A stretch of 64,000 bases of DNA, taken from NCBI GenBank assembly GCA_033060915.1, contig CM065385.1:13824501-13888500 (forward strand), written 5' to 3'. This DNA is from Euryodendron excelsum (taxonomy: Eukaryota; Streptophyta; Magnoliopsida; Ericales; Pentaphylacaceae). The notes beneath the pieces are model-generated. The model did not search any database and was not told the origin of the DNA. It saw only the letters and a list, made by a program, of their open reading frames with translations. The translations under genes were made by a program, and so were the position numbers. Shown one piece after another: positions 34,200 to 45,579 of this stretch; the stretch's first letter is position 1, and every line of letters starts with the position of its first letter.

Positions 34200-35704
34200 G
34201 AAACGGTAAAGTTTGACAAAAAGAAGTTGACAGCATGATCAGGTAGGGGATTTGTTGTGACATTGGGCGCAGGGGCTGGTTTTGTTTCCTGGGTGTTGAT
34301 GACTTTGCTGTGATTGAGGTCTTAAATTTTATGCTTCAAAGAGAAACAAGACTCTGTGTGATGCCCCTATCCCCTATAATGATATTCACCGGTAACGGCA
34401 GAATTGAAAGTTGGAGGCAACGGGCTTAGCAATGGTCACGAGGGTATAAGGTTTAGGTGTTTGGCTTTAAGGAGATCATGGTAAGCCTCTGTTTGAGTGC
34501 ACACTAAGCTAGTGAATTCTCGGTTTCGCCAATTATTTATGTTAGGGTTGGAGTATGGTTGGGTTGTAACAGGTCCAAGAGCAGGTGCGTGGACATTAAC
34601 AACAGAAATGTTGACGATAGGAGTAGGCGGTTGCGGCCAAACTTGATATTGGGGATAGTATGGCTATTGCTACGTTTGAAAAATAACAAATACCTCTCCC
34701 TCTTTCTTGCCAATACCTCATGTGGTTGCTACCTTTTTTACTGCATTTGCGAATCCCTCACTTGTCTTAGTGTAAGGGTCCATGATTCTACCAGTTTTTA
34801 ATCCATTCTCAATCATTTTCCCTTGCATTATTAGTTTAGAGAAACTCTTCCCAATGCTCAGGCATAAGCGTTCATAATGCAAGCCTTGGAACGTGTTGAG
34901 AAACAGCTATACATACTCTTTTTCCATTAGCGGGGGTTGAGCAACTACCTCCCTCCACCTTAGAGCGTAGCTCTTGAAGCTTTCTTTCTCCCCTCGAGTC
35001 ATCACCATCAAGGCACACCTATCCATGGTGTGGTCACTATTGTGTCGGTATTGGGATTGGAAGGCCGTGACTAACTCATTCCAGGTTGTTATCTTTCTTA
35101 GATCCAAATGGGCGAACCATTGTAAGGCGGGCATCAAGCTATGTTGAAATAGCTACATCAGGAGTTTGGGGTCATTCCCATGACTGCTTAATGTGCTCGC
35201 GTATAGTCTCAGATGAGCCACAGGATCCGCACTTCGGTCATACTTTTGGAAATCAGGCATTTTGAATTTGGGTGGCCTGGAATGATCAAGAAAGAAACAT
35301 AGTTCATTGTAAGTTATCCCACTGAAAGTGTCATGACCTTTTAGGCTGCTCAGGGACTCTTTTAAACCTTGTATCTTGAGATCGAGGGGATCCGGACTTT
35401 CCTTCTTTGGTGTAGTAGTCAATAGGATAATTTCATTGTTATCTTCTTCTCCTTCCTCGATATGCACTACTTTGGCGAGTTCCTTATTCTTCCCCATATT
35501 GTCAGTTCGTAGGATGACCCTTAGTAAGATGGCTTCAGTTTCTTTGGGGTGGGATGTTAAGGTTGAAGGATTCATGGTAGGTCCTTTGAAGGCCATTAGT
35601 TGTATAAGCTTGAACATCTCGTCTATTTTCGCCTTCATCTCATTCACTTCCTCCCGTGTCATCGAGTTGTTTTGTTGTTCAAGAGTTTTTCCTTCGCTTG
35701 TCAT
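34200..35704 (-). pseudogene. gag: gag pseudogene of element 2
   Basis: The start at 35704 lies in the same relative place as in element 3 and is followed by a helical stretch (REEVNEMKAKIDEMFKLIQ). A retrotransposon Gag domain follows (LQWFAHLDLRKITTW, AFQSQYRHN, GEKESFKSYALRWRE). Downstream are a decayed zinc-knuckle region (EYH...GHHTESC, first Cys changed to Gly) and the phrase NPLPDHAVN. In-frame TAG codons at 35153 and 34907, and more further on, break it. Both of these stops replace a Gln codon found in element 3. Gag would form the particle that packages the element RNA. No protease or polymerase follows. Confidence 0.82.
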
Positions 35705-37240
35705 TTGTGTTGCTCGGTGTCAGGTAAAGATTGGTGATCTGAGTATAAGAGGCCCTCATGTTCCTCTTTTTCTTTCTGGGAGTAATGGTGCCCTAGAATC
35801 CAAACAAGTCTCACTAAAAACTATTACTAGTCTTTAATGAGACTAGAGGGGGAACAAAAAATAAGAAAGAGATCATATGTTAGTTTTTGGATTGAGCAAA
35901 ATTTTATGCAATGCATAACTTACGGATGCCCATGCCCTTTGAGGGGGACTAAGCATGATGCTTTGGCTGCTCAAGTTTTGGAGATAGGACCTTGCCCCTG
36001 TTATGCAATACTATACTTGTATCTGTAGCCATTCATTCATACATTCACTTATTCAACAAAAATAACACTTATATGGAAAAGAATTTCCTTTGTACATAGA
36101 ATTTTCAGAAGTACATTGAAATAGGGAGGGGGAACACTTTTTTCTTGGGACTTTTACCTATCCTATCTTTACAGTTAAAATCCTAAAATACTCTTGAGTC
36201 TTCGGATTCACCTTCTTGGATGGAGGTTGGTGAGAGACCTTGATTTTGAATTGCACCTTTGTCTTCTTAACAGCCTTATCTCCTTGAGCGGAGAGGGATT
36301 AAGGCCCCTCTTTATGAGATGATTTTGATGTATGCCATGAATCCTTAGGGTGACTTAGTACCCTTAGGGATTTTGGTTGGCTTTATTTGAGTGAGAAGGT
36401 CTTTAGGCCTTTATCTGGGGGTTAATCAGATACATGAAGATGCAATGACTTGAGTTACTTTAAGAACTCTTGTCTTGAAATGAATACAAATGCATGAGCA
36501 GTTGTGATACAAAAAGATGGGTACATAACATAATGACAAAAATTAAGCATAACAGCATGAATTGAACAGCATATAAGGGAAAGTAAAGCGGTCACCCTTC
36601 CCTCCTTAGTTTTGAAATTGACGCGCGTGTCCTAAATCCGGCAGAGGTTCAGCTAGGCAAAGGGTGCTACATGAGTATGAGGTTGGGGGTTTACTAATGC
36701 TTCCTAAAAGGCTCGGTTCCCAAACCTTCAAACCTCCGGCAGCCACCCCCGTAAGGGTGAACTCCATCTTTTGTTGGTGGTTCAAGTGGGGAAACTATCA
36801 AGAGACCGTAGGCTGAGAAACTGACACAGCATCCATCCACAGTCAATATATTATTCCTCCTTCTATCTAGAAAGGTAGTAATCAGGTAATATATGCAAAA
36901 TACAAATGCAAGCGAGCGCACCAAGTGTGCGTGGAATTTTCAAAAATGGAAGAAAGAACCTAACATTCTATTGATTCACTACATTCATGGTAGTTAATTG
37001 TGATATAAAAATTAAATGTGAACAAAGGTCCACATACAAAAGAAAATGCAAGGTGTTAGTAATTTTTTGACAAACTCAATGTAAGATAAAATGGATGATC
37101 AATGCAAATGCATGTATGTAACCATTTTGAAAACTAATGTTTATTTTGGAAACTTAGAAAAGTAGATAAAACTTGACAAAGTAACCGGAGATTTTGGGTG
37201 AGTGAAGGGTGAAGAGGCATGGCAATGGCCTAACCCTCTA
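35705..37240 (-). other. 5' leader of element 2
   Basis: About 1.5 kb between primer site and gag. It aligns in pieces with 51146-52676 of element 3 (for example the ACTCTTGAGTCTTCGGATTC phrase). I see no gene. Confidence 0.6.
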
Positions 37241-37244
37241 AGTA

Positions 37245-37265
37245 GTCCCTAGTGCAGTCACTAAT
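37245..37265 (-). promoter_or_regulatory. Eroded primer binding site of element 2
   Basis: Just inside the 5' LTR, the - strand reads TAGTGACTGCACTAGGGAC where element 3 has TGGCGACTCCGCTGGGGAC. Most changes are C-to-T or G-to-A. Confidence 0.55.
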
Positions 37266-38987
37266 TGTCGCACCTTGGTTTTTAACCAAGTTCTTTTGGT
37301 TCGGGAAAAAGTACGAAACTCTGTCATTAGAACTCATCATCCTAGAATGACGAGTGCGACTAGGTTTGAACTTGGAATTGAATTAATTAAGGGCTTTTTT
37401 TGGAAAAATAGGAGTCGCCACCTAAACCTACATGTCTAATCACCCTTAATTTACTCACTTGAATAACTAATTACGATTATTCGCTTAATATCCACTTTAG
37501 AATTTTGAAAATAGGATTTAATCATCACTTTTTGGATGAATGATGTATGATGCGAGTCTTGAGAAAAAAGTTTGAGAAACATGAAAGTTTTGATAGAAAT
37601 CTTGAACTGATGGAAATTTTTGAAAATGGAATTTGGGTTGAAATAAAAGGTTATGACCGCACCATTTTAGGTTACTTACGTATCTCATTTGGTGAGAATC
37701 AGGTCATTCATAGTTTAGGCAATAGTCCGATGGAAAATAAGTGCATTGAGGCTATTGGAAAGTTTTGAAGACACTTTGAGGTCATTGAGAAAAGAGAACT
37801 TGAGAATTTTGATTTGAAATCGAATGTTGGACTATTTTTGGAAGAGAACTTGAAGGTTTTTTAAAGTGCTTTGAAATGGAACTTTGAAGTGTTTTGAAAT
37901 GTTTTGGGACATACCTCAAGAGAGTTTTGAAAGTTTTGAAAGCTTTAGTATGAACATGAAAATTAGATTTGGACTTACAAGAACTCTTATGAACTTGTCT
38001 TTGAAAAACTTTTGAAAGTAGCTTTTATGTACCTTATGAAAGGCATGTTGAATATTTCATCACCCTTGAGAGATTAGTCATTGAAGAACTAGACTCTTTT
38101 AGGGTTATGAGTTTCGAAAAATTTTTTGAAAAAGAGACTAGAAACTCTCTTTGGTTTTTAAAACTTTAGGGTTGTAAAGCCCTTCTTGAATATCTCACTT
38201 ATACTTAACCAATCCTAACCATGGGAGGATTAGGGTTGCTTCAAGAATGTGATGTTTGAAAATTATTTTTGAAAAGAACTTTTGAAAACACTTAGGATTT
38301 TGCAACCCTAATATGGACAACCTTGAAGGTTGTACTTAATGTGTCATCTTCCTTAGAATCCCTTAACCATAGATGGTTGGGGACACTTTAGGTTTGTGAG
38401 TTTTTGAAAAAGGTTAAGTGTCTAGTCATTTTATTTGAGACAAGTTTAAGAGAACCTTTTGAAGACATTTTTAAAGATAGAGTATGCGAATATTTGAAAA
38501 GATTTTGGAGTTGATTCTTGAAATATCAAGAGATGAGGTTTTTTGAAAATATGTTATGAAGATGGTTTTTGAATTGAAAGATTATTTGAAAAGGGGTCTT
38601 TTAATTGGAACCTTGAAGCTTACTATCCTAGGTTGGGTTGACTTAAGGTTAACTAACTCAGGTTAGGTTAACCTAGGGTTAGCTAACTAAGGTTAGGTTA
38701 TCCTAGGGTAAGGGGACTTAAGGTTAACTAACTTGGGTAAGGTTAACCTAGGGTTTGGTTGGCCTAGGGTTAAGGTAAACTAGGGTTCACTAACTAAGGT
38801 TAGGTTAACCTAGGGTTTGGATGACCTAGGGTTAACTAACTAGGGTTAGGTTATCCTAGGGTTAAGGGAACCTAAGATTAACTAACTTGGGTTAGGTTAA
38901 CCTAGGGTTTGTTTGTCCTAGGGGTAACTAAATTAGGTTAACCTAGGGTTGAATGGTGGTTTTTAAAAGGGATTTTTGACTAGGGTT
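37266..38987 (-). mobile_element. 5' LTR of element 2, first 1.7 kb
   Basis: Begins TGTCGCACC and follows the other family-2 LTRs, with an internal deletion just after 37425, as far as the GGTTAACC repeats. It stops at 38987 inside the phrase GACTAGGGTTT, where a + strand LTR begins. The rest should lie right of the window. Confidence 0.8.
38630..38950. repeat. GGTTAACCTAGGG repeat array (element 2 5' LTR)
   Basis: Same irregular array as at 19255-19610, as expected for the second LTR of the same element. Confidence 0.88.
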
Positions 38988-40309
38988 TGTAAGCACCCCA
39001 TTTTTACCTGCTCGGCCGTCTCCAGTCCGTTTAGACTTGTATTCAAGTCAATATGGACATAATCTAGATCAAACTAATTTTTTAGATATAATCTCGTCAA
39101 TCGATCGCTTCGCGGGCCCATTGGGCCCAAATAGAGGCAAAATAACCAGAGTGCCCTTGGGGCATTGTTCGGTCCAATTCCAACGGGCATGTCTTCTCGA
39201 AGACAGTAAGTCCCTATTTCAACCTCAAATCCAATTTCATGTCCAATTCCAATTCCAATTAAATTTAGCACGTCTTTCGAGAAAGTTGATTTCTCATGGT
39301 GGTAAGTCCATCCTATCTGGCACATTTTTTTAGAGAACCCTTTGGAAAGGTAAGTCCCTTCAAACCCGCCGACCGAGACGAGACCCCAAGTCCCCTAGTT
39401 GGTAGAACGGTCTAACTTTAGCGTCTGCTAGCCCCCCAATGAAGAATGTTCGTTTTGACACGTCTTTCAAGAAACTTGATTCCTCAGGCAATAAGTCGAC
39501 CTAGCAGCTTCCCGAGATCAGGCAGTCTCTAGAATGATCACGAACTGTTAGAGTAACGGAAGTACTCGTAAACATCACAACTGTCAGAGTGGCAAAAACA
39601 CTCGTAAACAGGTCGACATTGGGAATTGCCAACAAACTCCTATGCCACAGGACCGTCATTAGAGTGACAGAAACACTCAAAACCTAGGTCAACATCAGTG
39701 CCTGCTAGCCCACTTCGGTAAAAAATGACCAAATTGGCCCTAGGCCCATTTCCAACACGTTTCTCAAAAAAGTACCTAAGTCCTCAAAACAGTAAGTTCA
39801 CCCTTCCAATATTGTCTTAAGGACAATCCGGCATGATTAGGTGCCTTCCAGCCAGTTTCGGGCCAATTATGAGACATTCTAATCAAGATGACCATTTTGC
39901 CCCTAGGCATCCGAGCACCCCAAAAACTACATTGGCTCTGGGTATGAAACCAGTAACCTGCTGAAAATGCTTCTTATAGTATTCCCGACCTTCCATTATC
40001 TTTCCAGATCATTCTGAGTTAGTTCCGCCAAACTTGGTGTAAAATGACCATTTTACCTCTGGTAGGCCGATCGCCTTTTCCGACCACACCGGCTTTGGGT
40101 ATCAAACTGTAACCTCCTGGAACATTCTAGTTAAGGGTTCTTGTCCCTTTCTGGCCTTCCGGGCCATTCTTGGCCCCTAAACCATTCCCAAACCTTCCAG
40201 AGCCACTCCTAGTGAAGTCAGGCTAATAATTACATGGTAGTCACTAGTACAGGCATCCAAATCTACTGAAGTTACGTTGCTTACCGACCTTAAAACTTTC
40301 CTAAGTGGC

Positions 40310-40370
40310 TGGTGCCACTAGTAGTGGTGTCAAGCAAAATCTTAGCCTGGCGCCACTCCTAGTGGTGCTA
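40310..40370 (+). promoter_or_regulatory. Palindrome pair upstream of the TATA box (LTR fragment)
   Basis: Two copies start at 40310 and 40348, again 38 bp apart. The third position is degraded. Confidence 0.65.
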
Positions 40371-40408
40371 GGAAGAATTTTTCCCTAGCGTCAGGTCATT
40401 CCTCTATA

Positions 40409-40416
40409 TATAAATA
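40409..40416 (+). promoter_or_regulatory. TATA box of the + strand LTR fragment
   Basis: TATAAATA within CTATATATAAATAC. Confidence 0.55.
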
Positions 40417-43176
40417 CAAAGCCACCTCCAGCATAAAAAGGGTCCGCAAACTCAGTCTAAAAACTCTCCTCTTTGATACACAGAGCTTGTAGCCTCCCTA
40501 AACCCTAGACTATTTCAGGTTTTCCAAAACCCTAGCCCCCATACATAAACCCTAGTATACATACACTGCCATACACTCACATACACCCCTATATACTCTT
40601 ACACTAGTGTCGCGCCCAGATTTTTCACACTCAAGGAATACTCACACAAGTGGGAAAAACATTGTACTCTCTCGTTAGAACTCACCCTCCTAGAAGAATG
40701 AGTGCAACTAGGTTTGAATTGAAAATAGGTTTGAATAAAGGGCTTTTGAAAACGATTCGGAGTTGCCACCTAACTTGATTAAGGTGAGTTAGGTCACCTA
40801 AAAACTAAGAATAATCCGAAGACTACGCTTACGGTTTGTGGAAAACGATTTGAAAATATCTCCTCAAGAGAAGGTTTTTAAGGAAAACAGGTTGTTTGGC
40901 AACCTTTGGAAAACATTTAGCCATTTTTAGAAAAATAACTCTTTTTTGGTCTATGAAAACAGTGATTCTAGGTTCAGAGGTTGGTTACGTGTAGGGAAGA
41001 CGCACTAAGCCATCGCCCTACCCCGCCCTTTCGGTACCTACATGTCAATCTACCCTAGATTCACCTATGAGAGTCTTTAACTAACTAATGTTCAATCCTA
41101 TCCACTTTATAGAAACAATGTTTGAAAAGAAACTAACATGATGCATGATATGCAAGTGCAAGTTAAGAGAATTAAAAAGTAGATTTGGAAATAAATTTGA
41201 AAAGAATTTGATTTGAAAATAGATTTGAAAAAATGGAATTGAAATTGGAAAGTTTGAAAATTTGGAAATAGAAATTTGAAATTGAAAGTTTGAAAATAGA
41301 TTGGAATTTAAGATTTGAAAAATGTGGAGACCACACCCATGAGGGTGGAATTGAAAGTTTGAAAAGTATTGTGACCGCACCTATGAAGGTTGCCTACGTA
41401 TTCCTTTGGGAGAATCAGGTCAGTCGTAGTTCGGACCGGAGTCCGAGTGAAAAGAGATTGATTTGAAGAGAGAGAGATTGGATTGGAAGACAGATATTGA
41501 ATTGAAAATTGGATTTGATTTGAGATTAGAAGAGGAGATTAGAAATTGAAATTGAGAAGATTGAATTTTGTTTTGAAAAGAGAAGGTTCGATTTTGTTTC
41601 CAAAAATGGAGGATTGGATTTGGTTTCCTAAAGGGAAGATAGGATTTGGCAAGGATTTGGAAAGGGAGATTCTAGAAACCCTAGTTTTGAAAAATTGTAG
41701 TTTTGACGTAGAAAAAAGGTTTTAGAAACGTGTATCATTTGGATGTGAAAACAAGAGGTTTTGGAAACCTAGGTTTGGGGCAAAGTTTGAAAATCATGTT
41801 TTTGAGAAGAAAATTAGGGTTTCCTAATTGTGGGTTCTAGGGTTTGATTTGGGCTCTAAGGAAAGAGGATTTTTGGAAAGTGCGCTTTTGGAAACGAAGG
41901 TTTTCTATAAGGGAATCCTAGGGAGGAGTTTCTAGAGGGAAGAGTTTTTGGAAAGGATAGTTTTTGGAAAGAGATTTTTAAAGAAAAGGAGTTTTTGGAA
42001 AGTGTGTTTTTGGAAACGAAGATTTTGGAAGGAAATCCTAGAGAGGAAGTTTCTAGAAGGAAGATTTTGGAAAGAGAGTTTTTTCGAAAGGTTTTTGAAG
42101 AGAGTTTTTAGGAAGGTGAATCTAGGGAGTGTTTTAGAAAGTGGATTTTGGGGAGAGGATTTTGGAAAGGAGTTGAAAAAGGGAATTTTGAAAAATAGAT
42201 TTTGGAAGGAGTTTTTGAAAACAATTTTGGAGAGGAGAGTTTTAGGAAAGTATGTTGAAAAAGAGATTTTTAGGAAGGAATTTTTGAAAAGAGAGCCTTT
42301 TGGAAAGCATGAAAATGTCTCACTTTCCTAAAGCGATTCTAGCCATAAGAGGGCTAGAACCACTTTAGGAAAGCGGTTTTGGAAAACAATAAGATTTGGA
42401 AATATAGACCATAAAGGTCACTTTTAATGTAACAGTTTTCTAAAGCAACCCTAGCCATGGAAAGGCTAGAACCACCCTAGAATTGTGGTTTTGAAAACAA
42501 GTTTTTGAAAAAGAGATTTTGATGTAATTTTGAAAACGAGTTTGAAAACGATGTTGAAAACTAGTTTGAAAATGGTTTTTGGAAGATGCAAGGCTAAGGC
42601 TTCACCACATAATCAACGGGCCCGGACCCACGTGGTCTCTGGTTAGACTAGAAGAAAGCCCCCGACACAGTGACTCTCCAATAGCCCAATCCTACACATG
42701 GACCGGGAATCCCCTTGTTTCAAGCATGCAAAGAAAGGGGGAGGAAAGAGATGGGGGATTAAAATAGAGAAAACCCAAGTGGGTTAGGAGAGAGAAGAGA
42801 GAGGGGGAAGTGCGAAAATTTAAATAGGAAGCTTACCGTACGTCTTCTTTATTTTGCGCGCCTTGCTTGTCTTCGATCTTCGGTCTTTGTCTTGATCTTC
42901 GCCTTCAATCCTCAAGAGTTGTATTCAAGTTTTGGATTGCAGCTCTTCAAGTCATCAAAGGAGGGTTGAAGGTTAGTGTATGAGTTTATGGGGGTGTGTA
43001 TGAGTGTATAGGAGGCTAGGGTTTAGTGTATGGTGGCCAGGGTTTGGAAAACCTAGGGAGACTAGGGTTTAGGGGGTGCTCGAGCTCTGTATATCGAACT
43101 ATATGATTTTTAGGTTGAATTTGCGGATCCTTTTCACGTTGAATGAGGCTCTGTATTTGTAGAGGTTGGAAAACAC

Positions 43177-43275
43177 TGGCGCCTGTTGCATTGGCGCCAA
43201 GCCAAAGTTTACACTAGCGCCACTAAGAGTGGCGCCATGCCATTTTTTGGCTTGGCGCCACTACCACTGGCGCCA
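43177..43275 (-). promoter_or_regulatory. Palindrome array upstream of the TATA position (element 3, 3' LTR)
   Basis: Three 23-bp palindromes start at 43177, 43215 and 43253, exact 38-bp spacing. Confidence 0.78.
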
Positions 43276-43639
43276 GCGATTTAGGAAATGTTTATGGTCG
43301 GCAAACAACGTATCTTTGACTAGATTTGGGCGCCTGTACTAGTGACTACCCTGCAATTTTTAGCCTGGCTTCACTAGGAGTGGCTTCGAAAAGTCCGGGA
43401 ATGATTTGAAGGAGTTGGGAATGACCCGGAAGGCCAGAAAGGAGCAGGAACACTTAAAATAGTGTCCTGGAGGCATTTGACTAGAGAAATGAGGATAAGA
43501 CGGGTCGGAAGGGTTGACCAGGCCTTTAGGGGCAAAACGGTCAATCAAACCGGGAAACTGCCGGGACAAACTCAGATTGTCCCGGAAGAAGACTTGGAAT
43601 CTGAAAACATTATTCAGAATTTTCCCAGAGGTTGCCGGT

Positions 43640-44000
43640 TTGATTCCCACAGGTTGTTGTGGTCGGAAAAGGAGACCGGCCCACGAGGGGCAAAACGGTC
43701 ATTTAGCACTGGGTTGGCCGGAACTGACTCAGAATGGTCCGAAAAAGTAAAAGGAGGTTGAGAACACTATAAAAATTAGTCTCAGGAGGTTACCGGTTTG
43801 ATACCCAAAGCCGATGTGGTCGAAAAAGAAAACCAGCCCACCAAAGGCAAAACGATCATTTTGTACCGGGTTGGCGGGAACTGACTCGGAATGATCCAGA
43901 AAGATAAAGAAAGGTTGAGAATACTATAAAAAGTATTCTCAGGAAATTACCGGTTTGATACCTAGAGTCGGTGTGGTTCCCCGGGCATTCGGATGCCTAG
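43640..44000 (-). repeat. 157-bp-type repeats in U3 (element 3, 3' LTR)
   Basis: Repeated TTACCGGTTTGATACC units. At 43917-43940 the dyad is perfect: GAGAATACT, 6-base loop ATAAAA, AGTATTCTC. Confidence 0.8.
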
Positions 44001-44224
44001 GGGCAAAATGGTCATTTGGACCGGGAAGTCTCGGAAAAGGTCCAAAGGATAGTTTGGTCATTTTTCACCGAAGTGGGCTAACAGACACTGGTGTTGACCT
44101 GGGTTTTGAGTATTTCCGCCACACTAACGGTGATCATCGTGACGCAGGGGTTTGTTGGCAATTCCTTATATCGACCTATTTGTGAGTATTTCCGCTACTC
44201 TTACGGTTTTGTGAGTAATTTCGC

Positions 44225-44930
44225 TACTCGGGCCATCTCGAGGAATAAACTGTCTCGAGAGAGGGATTGGAAAGGGGAATTACCATCTTCGAAAAGACAT
44301 GCCTGAGTTGGAACCGTCTCAAGAAATAAACTGTCCCGAGAGAGGGATTTGAAAGGGGTCTTACCGTCTTCGAAAAAACGTGCCTGGATAGGAACTGTCT
44401 CGAGGAATAAACTTTCTCGAGAGAGGGATTGGAAAGGGGACTTATTGTCTCCGAAGAGACATGCCTGGATTGGAACCGTCTTGAGGAATAAACTGTCTCG
44501 AGAGAGGGATTGGAAAGGGGTCTTACCATCTCCGAAGAGACGTGCCTGGATTGGAACCGTCTCGAGGAATAAACTGTCTTGAGAGTGGGACTAGAAAGGG
44601 GACTTATCGTCTCCGAAGAGACGTGCCTGGATTGGAACTGTCTCGAGGAATAAACTATCTCGAGAGTGGGGTTGGAAAAGGGACTTATCGTCTCCAAAGA
44701 GACGTGCCTGGATTGGAACCGTCTCGAGGAATAAACTATCTCGAGAGAGGGATTGGAAAGGGGACTTATCATCTCCGAAGAGACGTGCCTGAGTTGGAAC
44801 GGTTTCGAGGAATAAACTGTCTCGAGAGTGGGGTTGGAAAGGGGACTTATCGTCTCCGAAGAGACATGCCTGGAGTGGAACCGTCTCAAGGAATAAACTG
44901 TCTCGAGAGTGGGATTGGAATCAGAGAGGA
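44225..44930 (-). repeat. 81-bp hairpin tandem repeat in U3 (element 3, 3' LTR)
   Basis: About eight to nine units of roughly 81 bp with the CTCGAG pair and GTCTCCGAAGAGAC hairpin. This is the larger-copy-number form. Confidence 0.9.
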
Positions 44931-45117
44931 AAATATAATGCCCCTAAGGGCATTTTGGTCATTTTGCCTCTATTTGGGCCTGACAGGCCCGCGAAGCGAT
45001 GGACAGATGGGATTTGGACCTATAGAATTGGTTTTGATAGGAATATGCCCACAATGACTTGAAAACAAGTCTGGACGGAGTGTAGATTGCCTAGCGGTCA
45101 AAAATGGGGTGCTTATA

Positions 45118-45160
45118 GCTGCCCCTCTTTTTCTGTCTTTGCTTGTCAAAGACAGAAAAC
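45118..45160 (-). promoter_or_regulatory. Polypurine tract with hairpin (element 3)
   Basis: On the - strand AGAAAAAGAGGGGCAGC ends at the LTR border, a good polypurine tract. Arms at 45129-45141 and 45147-45159 form a perfect 13-bp stem with a 5-base loop. Confidence 0.8.
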
Positions 45161-45317
45161 GATAAGAGTAAGAGTCCCATGTTAACCGCGGGGCAGTCGG
45201 AGGGACGGATATTGAAAATCTTTCGACAACTGGGGTCGAAAATAGATAACGAGCCAAAAAGGCCTTCGAAAAGGAGTTTTGGCGGGAAAAAGGGCAAAAC
45301 TGCCCAGAATTTGTAAC

Positions 45318-45378
45318 TGGCGCCACTAGCAGTGGCTCCTTTGGCAGAAAATGCCTGGCACCTCTGCTAGTGGCGCTA
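45318..45378 (+). promoter_or_regulatory. Palindrome pair in front of the antisense PMD gene (element 3)
   Basis: Copies start at 45318 and 45356, 38 bp apart, with family-1 arms. They are 200 bp from the LTR border and about 200 bp upstream of the leader-intron donor. I find no TATA box nearby. Confidence 0.7.
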
Positions 45379-45579
45379 GGTTCGAAGTTAAAGCCTGAAA
45401 ATTCTGGTTCAAACGCTTACGGGATTTGGGGGAGTTTTCACAAATTTGTGAGGCATTGCGAGGAATTCGTCTTGGACATTGAAGGAGCACTCCTTGGAGA
45501 CCACGGGTGATTGCCGGAAGGAGACCACGTCACCAGAAAAGTCGCCGGAAGAGAAGATTTCGCCGTAGAACTTCCGAAG

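Larger units (their letters stand above)
17612..38987 (-). mobile_element. Element 2: family-2 giant LTR retrotransposon, non-autonomous and interrupted
   Basis: Read on the - strand: 5' LTR (37266 rightwards, cut at 38987 by another LTR), decayed primer site, leader, gag pseudogene (34200-35704), spacer, antisense PMD gene (25177-32253), polypurine tract, and 3' LTR (17612-22916). A solo LTR (25226-30469) sits inside. No pol domains are visible. The rest of the 5' LTR should lie beyond the right edge, so its target duplication (left copy would be AAGGC, 17607-17611) is untested. Frequent stops and an eroded primer site make it older than element 3. Confidence 0.82.
38988..40607 (+). mobile_element. 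+ strand LTR fragment, left part
   Basis: Starts TGTAAGCACCCC inside element 2's LTR and follows U3 of family 1: short hairpin repeats (39190-39340), the CCGGTTTGATAC-type region, palindromes (40310 and 40348), a TATA box (40409) and a telobox leader. Element 3 interrupts it at 40607 and it resumes at 57325. It is more diverged than S1 and S2. Confidence 0.82.
40608..45117 (-). mobile_element. 3' LTR of element 3 (4,510 bp)
   Basis: Begins TGTCGCGCCCAG and ends GGTGCTTATA; the last C of the CA/TG terminus is mutated. It lacks about 0.9 kb of the purine repeat tract present in S1 and S2, as does its partner LTR. The TATA box is altered to TACAAATA near 43156. Confidence 0.92.

Noticed and set aside
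35376..35837. 153-codon frame on the + strand
   Set aside because: It is the mirror of the gag pseudogene on the opposite strand.
40603..40614. Possibility that 40608-45117 is a third solo LTR
   Set aside because: Its two flanks do not match (ACTAG versus GCTGC); the ACTAG partner lies at 57320-57324, so it is one LTR of a full element.
41948..42331. Lys/Phe/Arg-rich frame of 127 codons, also at 53954-54242
   Set aside because: It lies in the purine-rich low-complexity LTR tract; composition alone explains the open frame.
44224..44889. Long reading frame (- strand, about 220 codons) with a 27-residue repeat; similar ones at 9806-10519, 29799-30199 and 56663-57259
   Set aside because: They run through the 81-bp tandem repeat. 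As 81 is divisible by 3, several frames on both strands stay open at once, and the frame is not kept between copies.
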